Positions 8,205 to 16,457 of a stretch of 64,000 nt of DNA are shown here, piece by piece. Both the position numbers and the translations under genes were made by a program. The stretch covers positions 1 through 64,000 of the forward strand of contig JAITSU010000066.1 of assembly GCA_031287525.1 (NCBI GenBank). Reading direction: 5' to 3'. Each line of letters begins with the position of its first letter. The first letter of the stretch is position 1. The notes under the pieces are model-generated. The model was given only the letters and a program-made list of their open reading frames with translations, was not told the DNA's origin and ran no database searches. The DNA comes from Zoogloeaceae bacterium (lineage in GTDB: Bacteria; Pseudomonadota; Gammaproteobacteria; Burkholderiales; Rhodocyclaceae).

Positions 8205-8458
8205 GGGGCATTGATTGCGTTCGTTAAAACCACCCGCGCTTTTGCCTCATCCAGAAAATAATGGCAGATTTCCTGTTCGCCCAGCAGCAGCACCGGCACC
8301 AGTTCGTCGTAGCGCGCCAGTGTCGGGTCGGCGTCGGCGTCGAGCACTTCCAGCGTTGCGCCGTATTCTGCCAGCAGGGGCGTTAGCGCCACCTCCATCT
8401 CGTGACAGAGGTGGCACCAGGCGCGGCTGACCAGTGTGAGTTTCAGGGGGTCAGTCAC
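8201..8458 (-). CDS. Glutaredoxin-like (DUF836) thiol-disulfide protein
   Basis: A small thioredoxin-fold protein of about 85 residues. It has the redox motif WCHLCHEM near the N-terminus and the cis-proline strand LVPVLLLG. The family is glutaredoxin 2-like/DUF836. I prefer the GTG start at 8458, which overlaps the mucD stop (GTGACTGA); a longer frame begins at 8494. It is the last gene of the rseC-mucD unit. The stop codon lies in the palindromic repeat, so the C-terminus (NAINAP) may have been altered by insertion. Confidence 0.8.
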   Translation of the reverse strand: MTDPLKLTLVSRAWCHLCHEMEVALTPLLAEYGATLEVLDADADPTLARYDELVPVLLLGEQEICHYFLDEAKARVVLTNAINAP

Positions 8459-9941
8459 CGAGTCCCTTGATGGTGATGAAAACCTGTTGGTCACCGCGTC
8501 GCACCAGCAGGGTGATGTTGGCGTTTTTACTGAACGGGGCGAGCAGTTTGTTGAATTGTTCCAGCGTCCGCACTTCGCTGGTCACGCCTTTGTTGATCAG
8601 GGCGAGGATAATGTCGCCCACGCGCAGGTCGGCGCGCACGGCGTTGTTGCGGATGTCTTCAATCACCAGCCCGCCGGTCACGCCCAACTTGTCGCGTTGT
8701 TCGGCGGAAAGTTCGCTCACCGCCAGACCCAGCCTTGTCGCTTCGCGATCTGCTTTGGCGGCGGATTTGGGGCGCGATTGTACGCTGGCGGTTTCTTCCC
8801 TGATTTCGCCCACGGTAAGGTTGAGTTCCACGGGCGCGCCTTTGCGCCAAATTTGCACCTTGACCGTGCTGCCCGGTCGGGTGGCGGCGACGAAGCGCGG
8901 CAGGTCGGCGGAACGGGTCACGCTCTTGCCGTCGAAGCGCAATATCACGTCGCCCGCTTCGATTCCGGCGGCTGCGGCGGCGCCGTCTTTTTCCACGGAA
9001 CTGACGAGCGCGCCTTCGGCTTTTGCCAGCCCGAAGGATTCGGCGAGTTCGCGGCTGACTTCCTGAATCACCACGCCCATGCGCCCACGGCTCACCTTGC
9101 CGGTGGCGCGTAACTGGTTCTGCACGTCGATGGCCACGTCGATGGGAATGGCGAACGACAAGCCCATGAAACCGCCGCTACGACTGTAAATCTGCGAGTT
9201 GATGCCCACCACTTCGCCGTTCAGATTGAATAGCGGCCCGCCGGAATTGCCGGGATTAACGGCGACATCGGTCTGGATGAAGGGCACGTAATTTTCTTGC
9301 GGCAGGGAACGCCCCTTGGCGGACACGATGCCCGCCGTCACCGAATTTTCAAAGCCGAAGGGCGAGCCGATGGCGGCAACCCATTCGCCCACGCGCAATT
9401 TTTCCGGGTCGCCCAGTTTTGCCACGGGCAAGCCAGCGGCTTCAATCTTGATGACCGCCACATCGGTGCGCCGGTCTGAACCGACGACGCGGGCATTGAA
9501 TTCGCGCCGGTCAGTCAGCCGCACCACGACTTCATCGGCGGCATCGACCACATGCGCGTTGGTCAGGATGTAACCGTCGCTCGAAATAATGAACCCGGAA
9601 CCCAGCGAATGACTTTCCGATTCACGCGGCACGTTCGGCTGCTGACCGCGCGGGATGAAGCGGCGGAAGAAATCCGCCATCGGGTCATCATCGTCGAAGG
9701 GAAAGGGAAAGCCCTGCGCGCCCATACGGTTTTTGACAATCTGGGTGGTGCTGATATTGACCACCACCTGCCCCTGCCGTTCCGCAAGGTCGGCAAAGTT
9801 GGGCAAGCGGGCGAGCGCGGATTGCGCGCCTGTTGCCGCTGGCGCAGTCGTTGTTTGCGCCTGTACACTCAGAGGCGACAAGGCGAGCAGCAGCGCCGCG
9901 CCGCAAGCAAAAATGGTCTGCCTGTTTCGTTGTTGCATCAT
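8451..9941 (-). CDS. mucD: Periplasmic Do-type serine protease/chaperone (MucD/DegP)
   Basis: Degrades misfolded envelope proteins. The signal peptide ends about residue 28 (SVQAQT). The trypsin-like domain has H130 (TNAHVVD), D160 (RRTDVAVIKI) and S233 (GNSGGPL). Two PDZ domains follow (about 275-370 and 395-490). Length 496 is normal. A good AGGAG site precedes the ATGATG start, which overlaps the rseC stop. In betaproteobacteria mucD normally closes an rpoE-rseA-rseB-mucD operon; here only rseC is upstream. Confidence 0.93.
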   Translation of the reverse strand: MMQQRNRQTIFACGAALLLALSPLSVQAQTTTAPAATGAQSALARLPNFADLAERQGQVVVNISTTQIVKNRMGAQGFPFPFDDDDPMADFFRRFIPRGQQPNVPRESESHSLGSGFIISSDGYILTNAHVVDAADEVVVRLTDRREFNARVVGSDRRTDVAVIKIEAAGLPVAKLGDPEKLRVGEWVAAIGSPFGFENSVTAGIVSAKGRSLPQENYVPFIQTDVAVNPGNSGGPLFNLNGEVVGINSQIYSRSGGFMGLSFAIPIDVAIDVQNQLRATGKVSRGRMGVVIQEVSRELAESFGLAKAEGALVSSVEKDGAAAAAGIEAGDVILRFDGKSVTRSADLPRFVAATRPGSTVKVQIWRKGAPVELNLTVGEIREETASVQSRPKSAAKADREATRLGLAVSELSAEQRDKLGVTGGLVIEDIRNNAVRADLRVGDIILALINKGVTSEVRTLEQFNKLLAPFSKNANITLLVRRGDQQVFITIKGLGD

Positions 9942-10387
9942 GTGTTCTCCTGTTGAATCGTGACGTTCGCAATATAGGGTTCAATGAAATTTTTTCCAGA
10001 GGCAGCGTGGCGTACCATTGTCCGCCGCGCCCATCCCCACGCAAGCGCCAGTCCGCAAGCCGCGCCGAGCAAGGCGCCAACCTCGCCCGCCAGATTGCCG
10101 AGCAAGGCGCCGCCGAGCAAACCGGCAAAGGGCAGAACATAAGCCAGCGTGACATGCGCGCGCAATGATCCGGCGGGCAAAGCCACCGTCACCAACGCGC
10201 CCACCTTCGCGCCGGCGTCGTTCCGCACCCGAAAGCGACGCGGCGTCACGCACAACGCCTGCGCCAGATGTACGCCGCCGCACCCGCCCGCCTCATGGCA
10301 CCGCCCACACCCGCCACCGACAACCTCCACCAGCGCGTAAGCGTCGCCCGCATTGACCTCAACGACCCGCGCCGTCTGCTCCGCCAT
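9938..10387 (-). CDS. rseC: SoxR-reducing/sigma-E regulatory protein RseC family
   Basis: An inner-membrane protein of about 149 residues. The N-terminus (EQTARVVEVNAGDAYALVEV) and a cysteine cluster (CGRCHEAGGCGG) are typical of RseC/MucC, followed by two membrane segments (about 80-100 and 105-125). Family members modulate sigma-E or reduce SoxR. The start at 10387 fits the family; longer frames reach 10426 or 10525 but lie in repeat-rich sequence. The stop overlaps the mucD start. The genes for RpoE, RseA and RseB are not adjacent. Confidence 0.85.
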   Translation of the reverse strand: MAEQTARVVEVNAGDAYALVEVVGGGCGRCHEAGGCGGVHLAQALCVTPRRFRVRNDAGAKVGALVTVALPAGSLRAHVTLAYVLPFAGLLGGALLGNLAGEVGALLGAACGLALAWGWARRTMVRHAASGKNFIEPYIANVTIQQENT

Positions 10388-10464
10388 AGGCGCGTCTTGC
10401 GCGTCATGTGAATGAAAACCGGACATGTCAGTGACAAATGAGATTGGAAAGCGGGATAGTGTAG

Positions 10465-10604
10465 CAGGGGACAGAGGACAGGTGACAGAAGACAGATTAG
10501 TATGAGTTACGTAAAATCCCCGCACCCAACGACCCGCGTGCTTTTCCCACCGTCGGCGAAACCGCTCACTTTTCTGTCCTCTGTCTTCTGTCTTCCGTCC
10601 CCTG
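10465..10604. repeat. Inverted pair of GACAGRR heptad arrays
   Basis: The left array (10465-10495) begins CAGGGGACAGAGGACAG and the right array (10574-10604) ends TCCGTCCCCTG. They are reverse complements with few mismatches around an 78-base spacer. The unit looks like a small non-autonomous element with inverted ends. It lies between divergent rseC and recQ and stops three bases before the recQ ATG. Confidence 0.75.
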
Positions 10605-10607
10605 AAA

Positions 10608-12437
10608 ATGACCCCTCACGACATCCTGCGCCACACCTTCGGCTATCCCGACTTTCGCGGGCGGCAGGCGGAAATCATCGAACACGTCACGGGCGGCGGC
10701 GACGCGCTGGTGCTGATGCCAACCGGCGGCGGCAAATCGCTCTGCTACCAGATTCCCGCCCTGTTGCGGCGGGGCGTCGCCATCGTCGTGTCGCCCCTGA
10801 TTGCCTTGATGCAAAATCAGGTTGAGGCGCTCACCCAACAGGGCATCCGCGCCGCCTTTCTGAATTCCAGCGTAGACCGCGACACCATCCGCGATACCGA
10901 GCGTCGCCTGTTCGGGGACGACCTCGACCTGCTCTACGTCGCCCCCGAACGTCTGATGACCGACCGCTTTCTCGCCCTGCTCGACGGTCTTGCCGAAGGA
11001 AACCGGCTGGCGCTGTTCGCCATCGACGAAGCGCACTGCGTTTCCCAATGGGGGCACGACTTTCGACCGGAATACCTGCAACTCTCCGCCATCCATGAGC
11101 GCCACCCGAACGTGCCGCGCATCGCGCTCACCGCCACCGCCGACGAAGCCACGCGGCAGGAAATGATTGCCCGCCTGGGCTTGACCGAAGCCCGCATTTT
11201 CATCGCCAGCTTCGACCGCCCCAACATCCGCTACACCGTCGTGGAGAAGGATAATCCGCGTCGGCAATTGCTCAATTTTCTCGCCGCCCGCAGGGGCTGC
11301 GCGGGCATCGTCTATTGCCTCACACGCAAAAAAGTGGACGACACCGCCGCCTGGCTGAACCAACAAGGCTATCCCGCCCTGCCCTACCACGCCGGACTGG
11401 ACACCGAAACCCGCGCCCAAAACCAGCGACGTTTCCTGCGCGAAGACGGCATCATCATGGTCGCCACCATCGCGTTTGGCATGGGCATCGACAAACCTGA
11501 CGTGCGCTTCGTCGCCCACCTCGACCTGCCCAAAAGTCTGGAAGCCTACTATCAGGAAACCGGACGCGCCGGACGCGACGGCGAAGCCGCCGAAGCGTGG
11601 ATGGCGTATGGCTTGCAGGATGTGGCGCTGCAACGCGCCCGCATTAACGATTCCGGCGCGGATGAACAACAAAAACGCCTGGAAAACCAGAAACTCAACG
11701 CCCTCCTGGGCTACGCCGAATCCGGTCACTGCCGCCGCGTAGTGCTGTTAAATTACTTCGGCGAAAACAGCCAGCCCTGCAACAACTGCGACGCCTGCTT
11801 AAACCCGCCCGAATCCTGGGATGGCAGCGTCGCCGCGCAAAAGGCACTGTCTACCGTCTTTCGCACCGGGCAGCGTTTCGGCGTCAAACACTTGACCGAC
11901 GTGCTTGTCGGACAGGAAAATCCGAGAACACTGGACTACGGTCATCAACGCCTTTCCACCTGGGGCATCGGCGCGGACATCAAACCGGAAGACTGGCGCG
12001 CCATCTTCCGGCAACTGGTCGCGGCAGGTTTTCTGCATGTAGACATGAACGAATACGGCGCGTTAAAACTCACTCACGCCGCCCGCCCGGTATTAAAAGG
12101 CGAACAGCGCGTAGAACTGCGTCGCCGCATCCTGTCGCCCTCCACCCGCAACAAGGAAAAACGTCCGCGCGTCATCACCGAACCCGATACCGAACCCAAC
12201 AGCGCGCTTTCAACAGAATCCCGCGCCCTGTTTGAGCGCCTGCGCGAATGGCGCGCCGAAACCGCCAAAGAACAGGGCGTACCCGCCTACGTGATTTTCC
12301 ACGACAAAACCCTGAAAGAAATCGCCCAATCCCGCCCCGCCAACCCAAACGAGTTAATGACCGTGCAAGGCGTGGGACAGGCGAAGATGGAACGCTACGG
12401 GGCGAAGATTCTGGAACTGGTGGCGGGGGATTCCTGA
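10608..12437 (+). CDS. recQ: ATP-dependent DNA helicase RecQ
   Basis: 3'-5' DNA helicase in recombinational repair. Walker [12 protein letters not shown] lies near 39, DEAH with [10 protein letters not shown] near 140, motif [16 protein letters not shown] and [12 protein letters not shown] near 290-325. The zinc site includes [12 protein letters not shown] and CNNCDAC. A winged helix and a C-terminal HRDC domain (about 540-609) complete it; length 609 is normal. The start is conventional for the family but has no ribosome site, because a heptad repeat abuts it. Confidence 0.95.
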   Translation: MTPHDILRHTFGYPDFRGRQAEIIEHVTGGGDALVLMPTGGGKSLCYQIPALLRRGVAIVVSPLIALMQNQVEALTQQGIRAAFLNSSVDRDTIRDTERRLFGDDLDLLYVAPERLMTDRFLALLDGLAEGNRLALFAIDEAHCVSQWGHDFRPEYLQLSAIHERHPNVPRIALTATADEATRQEMIARLGLTEARIFIASFDRPNIRYTVVEKDNPRRQLLNFLAARRGCAGIVYCLTRKKVDDTAAWLNQQGYPALPYHAGLDTETRAQNQRRFLREDGIIMVATIAFGMGIDKPDVRFVAHLDLPKSLEAYYQETGRAGRDGEAAEAWMAYGLQDVALQRARINDSGADEQQKRLENQKLNALLGYAESGHCRRVVLLNYFGENSQPCNNCDACLNPPESWDGSVAAQKALSTVFRTGQRFGVKHLTDVLVGQENPRTLDYGHQRLSTWGIGADIKPEDWRAIFRQLVAAGFLHVDMNEYGALKLTHAARPVLKGEQRVELRRRILSPSTRNKEKRPRVITEPDTEPNSALSTESRALFERLREWRAETAKEQGVPAYVIFHDKTLKEIAQSRPANPNELMTVQGVGQAKMERYGAKILELVAGDS

Positions 12438-12464
12438 CATCTCCCCCCGCCCTTTTCGTTTTCA

Positions 12465-12527
12465 GGTAGGGCGGATTCTCCGAACCCGCCGTTTAACGTC
12501 CGGCGCGTTCGGAGAACGCGCCCTACC
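12465..12527. repeat. Palindromic repeat GGTAGGGCG...CGCCCTACC between recQ and the kinase operon
   Basis: Arms 12465-12491 and 12501-12527 pair over 27 bases with few mismatches, centred on TTCTCCGAAC/GTTCGGAGAA. It separates two convergent genes and may act as a bidirectional terminator. The ends resemble the GTAGGGGCG family. Confidence 0.75.
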
Positions 12528-12560
12528 TTCATGCCATACGCAACAAAAATGAGTTGTTTG

Positions 12561-14027
12561 TCATTCTTTGACCTTCTCCGCAATCACCTTCCCCAACCCG
12601 CTCCCCCGCCAATCCCTCAAAAACCGTTCGCAATCCCGGCGGTGGGCGTGGCGGAAGGTGGCTTGAAAACGGTGGGCGCGCATGGCGTCCAGGTCGATCA
12701 GCGCCCAGCGCCCTCTGTCCTCTGTCTTCTGTCCTCTGTCTTCTGTCCTCTGTCTTCTGTCCTCTGAAACCCAGATGAGGTTGTGTCCCTTCATGTCGCC
12801 GTGGCTGACGCGGGCGCGGGTGAGGTCGGTGAACAGGGTTTCGATGGCGGCGAGTTCTTCCGGCGCGATGAGTTCCGGCTGGTCTGCCTTGCCCGCGAAG
12901 CGGGCGGCGAGGTCTTCGCCTTCCAGATATTCCGTGACCAGATAGGCCGTGCCGGTGAGCCAGAAGCGGCGACGTTCCAGAATCGCCAGGGGTTTTGCTG
13001 TGGCGATGCCGAGCGCCAGCAGGCGGTTGCCTTCGCGCCATGAAGCCCAGGCGCGGCTCTTGCGCCAGAAGCGGGTGAGCCAGTGGCGGAAATTCTTGAT
13101 GTTGTACCGTTTGACCACGACGGCGCGACCGGCGATGTTCACTTTGGCGACGGTCGCCGTGCCGCCATCCTTGTAAATGTGCCCTGCCGCGATGTGGGCG
13201 TCGGGGTTTTGCAGCAGCGCGTCCAGCGCCTCCTGTTCTTCCCGCCGCACGACGCAAAGACCGGAGGCGTCGTTTTGTCGCACACAGAACGCGCTGCATT
13301 CGCGCGCAATTTTTTTCAACCAGTCGGCAAGACGCAAACGCCTTTGTTGCCCTACCGCCCTGTGCAAATCAGAGAGGCTCCAGCGCGTGGCGGAAACCGG
13401 GTTGGCTTTTTGATAGGTTTCGAGAACGGCAGCCAGAGAAGCGTCGGCATGTATCGGCCATTGCGCGCAGAACATGCCCAGGTTTTTCAACGCGCGCGCG
13501 GAAGACAGCGGTTCGCCTGGGTTTTCGGCGCGGACGCCGCCGCCGTCAATGAAATACAGCCGCCCGGATTGCGTCAGCAGGTTGTCGGGATGCAGGTCTT
13601 CCTGCCACAAGCCTTTGGCGTGCAGGAGCGCGATGGCGCTCACCATCGCCTCAGAACAGCCCGCCGGACTTTCGGCGTCTTCCAGAAATTCAAACAGGAG
13701 CCAGCCACCCTGCCCATTCACATAATTCGCCGCCAGCAAAGCGGGCGTCATCATGCCTTGCTCCGCGAGCAGGCGCGCGCCGGTTTGTTCGCGCTCGAAA
13801 TGCCGCGCCGCCTTGTCGCCGACCAGAAGTTTCGCCAGCGCGACGCGCGGCTCGCCCGTCCCGACGTGCCAGATTGCCCGCCCGACGTAACGCTGCCCCG
13901 GCAGGACGCGCAGCAGGCTGACCAGCCGCGCGCTGCCCGCGCCGGGCAGAACAATATCGACGGGCAGCGTCAGCCCGCGTCCGGCGTCTGACAGGTCGGC
14001 AAGTTGCAGGGCGGGCGGTTGCGGCAT
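12561..14027 (-). CDS. Double-domain LPS core kinase-like protein (two InaA/Kdo-kinase-like folds)
   Basis: 488 residues with two kinase-like domains. The first (about 60-200) has EDLHPDNLL and YFIDGGG; the second (about 290-480) has VVVKRYN, YLVTEYLEGED, SHGDMKGHNLIW and LIDLD. These patterns fit small-molecule kinases that phosphorylate Kdo or heptose in the LPS core. In the second domain 18 residues (about 421-438, [18 protein letters not shown]) coming from a DNA heptad repeat separate the catalytic loop from the metal-binding LIDLD. It may be tolerated as a loop or may disable the domain. It directly follows the next kinase gene and is the last gene of the operon. Confidence 0.75.
   Translation of the reverse strand: MPQPPALQLADLSDAGRGLTLPVDIVLPGAGSARLVSLLRVLPGQRYVGRAIWHVGTGEPRVALAKLLVGDKAARHFEREQTGARLLAEQGMMTPALLAANYVNGQGGWLLFEFLEDAESPAGCSEAMVSAIALLHAKGLWQEDLHPDNLLTQSGRLYFIDGGGVRAENPGEPLSSARALKNLGMFCAQWPIHADASLAAVLETYQKANPVSATRWSLSDLHRAVGQQRRLRLADWLKKIARECSAFCVRQNDASGLCVVRREEQEALDALLQNPDAHIAAGHIYKDGGTATVAKVNIAGRAVVVKRYNIKNFRHWLTRFWRKSRAWASWREGNRLLALGIATAKPLAILERRRFWLTGTAYLVTEYLEGEDLAARFAGKADQPELIAPEELAAIETLFTDLTRARVSHGDMKGHNLIWVSEDRRQRTEDRGQKTEDRGRWALIDLDAMRAHRFQATFRHAHRRDCERFLRDWRGSGLGKVIAEKVKE
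12713..12766. repeat. GACAGAG/GACAGAA heptad array inside a kinase gene
   Basis: 54 bases made of alternating GACAGAG and GACAGAA units (read on the minus strand). The length is a multiple of three, so the reading frame is kept and 18 residues are added. Confidence 0.85.
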
Positions 14028-14786
14028 TTAGCCGCCTTCCTTTTTCTGCCGCCGCGTTTGCAGCCATTCCCGCCATCGCGCGACTTCCGCGCTTTGTTGC
14101 GGCATCTCCAGATAGGTCGCCAGAAACAAATCCGCTTCATCGTCGTCGAGTTGCGGGGCGTGGCGGATGAATTGTTCCAAATCCTTGACGCGGTCACGGC
14201 GAGGCCGCCACAGGCGACGGGTTTTTTCGAGATCGATCAGACAGGCTTCAAAGCCGCCGCCGTCGTCACCGCGCACGAAAATATGGCGCGGATAAAAGCA
14301 GCAATGAATCAGTCCCGCCTGATGCAGACGGCGGGCAAGCAGGGCGCAGGCGATGAGAAGTTGTTGGCGGTCGCTGTCGTCGCATTCCGACCAGTCATTC
14401 AGCCAGCTTGCCAGATCGCGCCAGTCGGTGAGGGCGCGTGTGAGCAGCACGGCGCATTGTTTGCCTTCCCGTTCGCGTACACCAAAAAAGGCGGCCGCTG
14501 TCGCCGGAACGCCGCGTTCCGCATACCGCTGGATGTTGCGAAACTCGCGGCAAAAGGTGGGTTCTCCGAACGGGCGCATGAAAGTGCGGGTAAGGTGATT
14601 GGACTGGCGTTTCAGGTAATAGCGTTGCCCCGACGCTTCCACCTGACAGACGGAACTCCATCCGCCCCGATCGACGTTGGGATCGTCTACCGGCGTCAGT
14701 TCCAGCTTCCAGAGGGCATCAAAATCCGCCAGCCCTGCCTGTTCCAGCAAGGGGCGGTCGTGGGCGGCGATAAAGTCTTCTTGCAT
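14028..14786 (-). CDS. InaA-family LPS kinase-like protein
   Basis: 252 residues from the ATG at 14786, which has AAGG/GAGGAA just upstream and lies two bases after the preceding stop. RYYLKRQSNH (ATP-binding lysine) and GEPTFCREFRNI are typical of the InaA/WaaP group. The catalytic loop reads HCCFYPRHIFV, with Cys where most kinases have the Asp of HRD; I recall a similar loop in InaA relatives, so this need not mean loss of function. LIDLEK is the metal-binding motif. Predicted to phosphorylate core-LPS sugars. Confidence 0.8.
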   Translation of the reverse strand: MQEDFIAAHDRPLLEQAGLADFDALWKLELTPVDDPNVDRGGWSSVCQVEASGQRYYLKRQSNHLTRTFMRPFGEPTFCREFRNIQRYAERGVPATAAAFFGVREREGKQCAVLLTRALTDWRDLASWLNDWSECDDSDRQQLLIACALLARRLHQAGLIHCCFYPRHIFVRGDDGGGFEACLIDLEKTRRLWRPRRDRVKDLEQFIRHAPQLDDDEADLFLATYLEMPQQSAEVARWREWLQTRRQKKEGG

Positions 14787-14788
14787 CC

Positions 14789-15574
14789 TTATTCTTCCTC
14801 GAAAAAATGCGCGATGGCGCGTAACCATTTTTTATCGGCGGCGTCCAGACGCCGTTCTGGTGGATAGCGCCGATAGAGCCGGTAAAAGCGCAGGCGTTGC
14901 GTGGCGCTCAAATGCTGCCGCGCCAGCCGGTCAAGACAGGCGAGATCCTTGATTTGACGGTACGTCAGCATGGCGCCAACCCAGTAAGCGCCCAGAGGAC
15001 AGTCGATGAACCACACCTTGTCGCTCGCGTCGACGAGGATATTGCGCCATTTCAGATCGTTATGGATAAAGCGGTTTTCATGCAGGGTACGGGTATGCGC
15101 GGCGATCTGGCGGCTGACGCGTAGCACCCATTGCCCATCAAGGAAGCGCGGGTCGTCAAGGTGGGCGAGCGCCGCCAAATCCTGCGCCCCGACCAGTTCG
15201 CGGGTAATCAGCGCGCCGCGATGGAATGCGCCAAAACGCCGTTCCATGCCCCAGGCGACCATCTCCGGCACGGGGATATTCCATTTGGCAAATTGTTTCA
15301 GATTTTGCCATTCCGCCTTGACGCGCGGACGCGGCAGAAAATTGAGCAATCCCTGACGCAGATAACGCCGCCAGTACAGCCGCCACTCGCGCACATGTCC
15401 CGCCCCCACGCCGTATCGTTTGACGTAATAGCGAACGCCCGCCCGTTCGACGCGAATCACCTCCGAGCGCGGGTCGCTGGTGAGCGTTTCGCCCCGCAAG
15501 GCAAACACCGCTTCCAGACTGCCGAAATCGGCGGTCAGGTGGGCGTAGTCGGGGTTCAGATTCCAGCGCGGCAC
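14789..15574 (-). CDS. Kdo/heptose kinase-like protein of the LPS core (InaA/KdkA group)
   Basis: 261 residues. RYYVKRYG carries the ATP-binding lysine; HNDLKWRNILVD and WFIDCP are the catalytic and metal sites. I choose the GTG at 15574 because AAGGAGG is correctly spaced before it; the frame extends to another GTG at 15604. It belongs to the waa operon. Which sugar it phosphorylates cannot be told from the sequence. Confidence 0.8.
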   Translation of the reverse strand: MPRWNLNPDYAHLTADFGSLEAVFALRGETLTSDPRSEVIRVERAGVRYYVKRYGVGAGHVREWRLYWRRYLRQGLLNFLPRPRVKAEWQNLKQFAKWNIPVPEMVAWGMERRFGAFHRGALITRELVGAQDLAALAHLDDPRFLDGQWVLRVSRQIAAHTRTLHENRFIHNDLKWRNILVDASDKVWFIDCPLGAYWVGAMLTYRQIKDLACLDRLARQHLSATQRLRFYRLYRRYPPERRLDAADKKWLRAIAHFFEEE

Positions 15575-15650
15575 GGACACCTCCTCCTTGACATCCTCTC
15601 CCACGCGGGGAGCGGGGAATGAATCGCATGGTTATGGCGTTCCATCAGCA

Positions 15651-16457
15651 TCACAATTTTCCTTCGTATTTCTGAAACCGCGCCATAAGACGCGCCGCCT
15701 TTTTTTCCAGCCAGATGAGCAACCCGGCTTCTTCACGCAGGATGGCGTGAAGCGGTTTGTCGAAATAGGCGCGTAAAAAGCGGAGTTTATCGCGGCGGGT
15801 AAGACCGATGTTCAGGGCGGAAAACCAGAGCGCCGCCAAATCCTTGTCGCGCCAGCGACGGGGCGTGGCGGCGCGGACTTGCGCCCGGTGCAGGTCAATC
15901 AGGGCGGGGCTCGGCGGGCAATGCGCCTCCCCTTCACGCAACAGAAAATGACAAAGGTAACAGTCGCGGTGATTGACGCCCGCCTGATGCATGGCGGCGA
16001 CGGTTTTTCCGACGGCGGCAATCAGGGCGTATTTGCGGGCGGGCACGGGCGGCGTGGTCTGCCAGTTTTGCGTCAGCGTTTCAAGGTCGATGGCGGGAGC
16101 GATTTCTTCGGTAATGAGAAAGGATTGCCGCCGCGCCGGATTTTTCCCGCGTTCACCGAACGCCACCGCCGTCATGGTGGGTACTTTTGCAGCGCGCAGG
16201 CGTCGCAACGCCAGCCATTCCTGACGCGCCCCCAAAACTGGGGGTTTTCCAGTGATGAGGTTCTTGCCGATCTCAAGCCAGCCGACGCCGTGGTGAATCT
16301 TGACGAAATAGGCGCGTCCGTCGATTTCGGTACGCAGGGTACGTCGCCCCGGCATTGCGCGGTAGATACGACCTTGCAGACGCTCAACCTCAACAAAGGG
16401 GTCTTTGCCCTGCCAAAGCGATAAAAAGGGTTCGCGCAATTCGAGTGTCATGTTCAT
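15651..16457 (-). CDS. waaP: Lipopolysaccharide core heptose(I) kinase
   Basis: Phosphorylates heptose I of the inner core at the cytoplasmic face. 268 residues, normal length. YFVKIHHGVGW has the ATP-binding lysine, FLITEEI the hinge, and NHRDCYLCHFLL the family-specific catalytic loop. LIDLHRAQVR is the metal site. The start overlaps the waaG stop by ATGA, implying translational coupling. WaaP with WaaG defines this as a core-LPS locus. Confidence 0.92.
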   Translation of the reverse strand: MNMTLELREPFLSLWQGKDPFVEVERLQGRIYRAMPGRRTLRTEIDGRAYFVKIHHGVGWLEIGKNLITGKPPVLGARQEWLALRRLRAAKVPTMTAVAFGERGKNPARRQSFLITEEIAPAIDLETLTQNWQTTPPVPARKYALIAAVGKTVAAMHQAGVNHRDCYLCHFLLREGEAHCPPSPALIDLHRAQVRAATPRRWRDKDLAALWFSALNIGLTRRDKLRFLRAYFDKPLHAILREEAGLLIWLEKKAARLMARFQKYEGKL

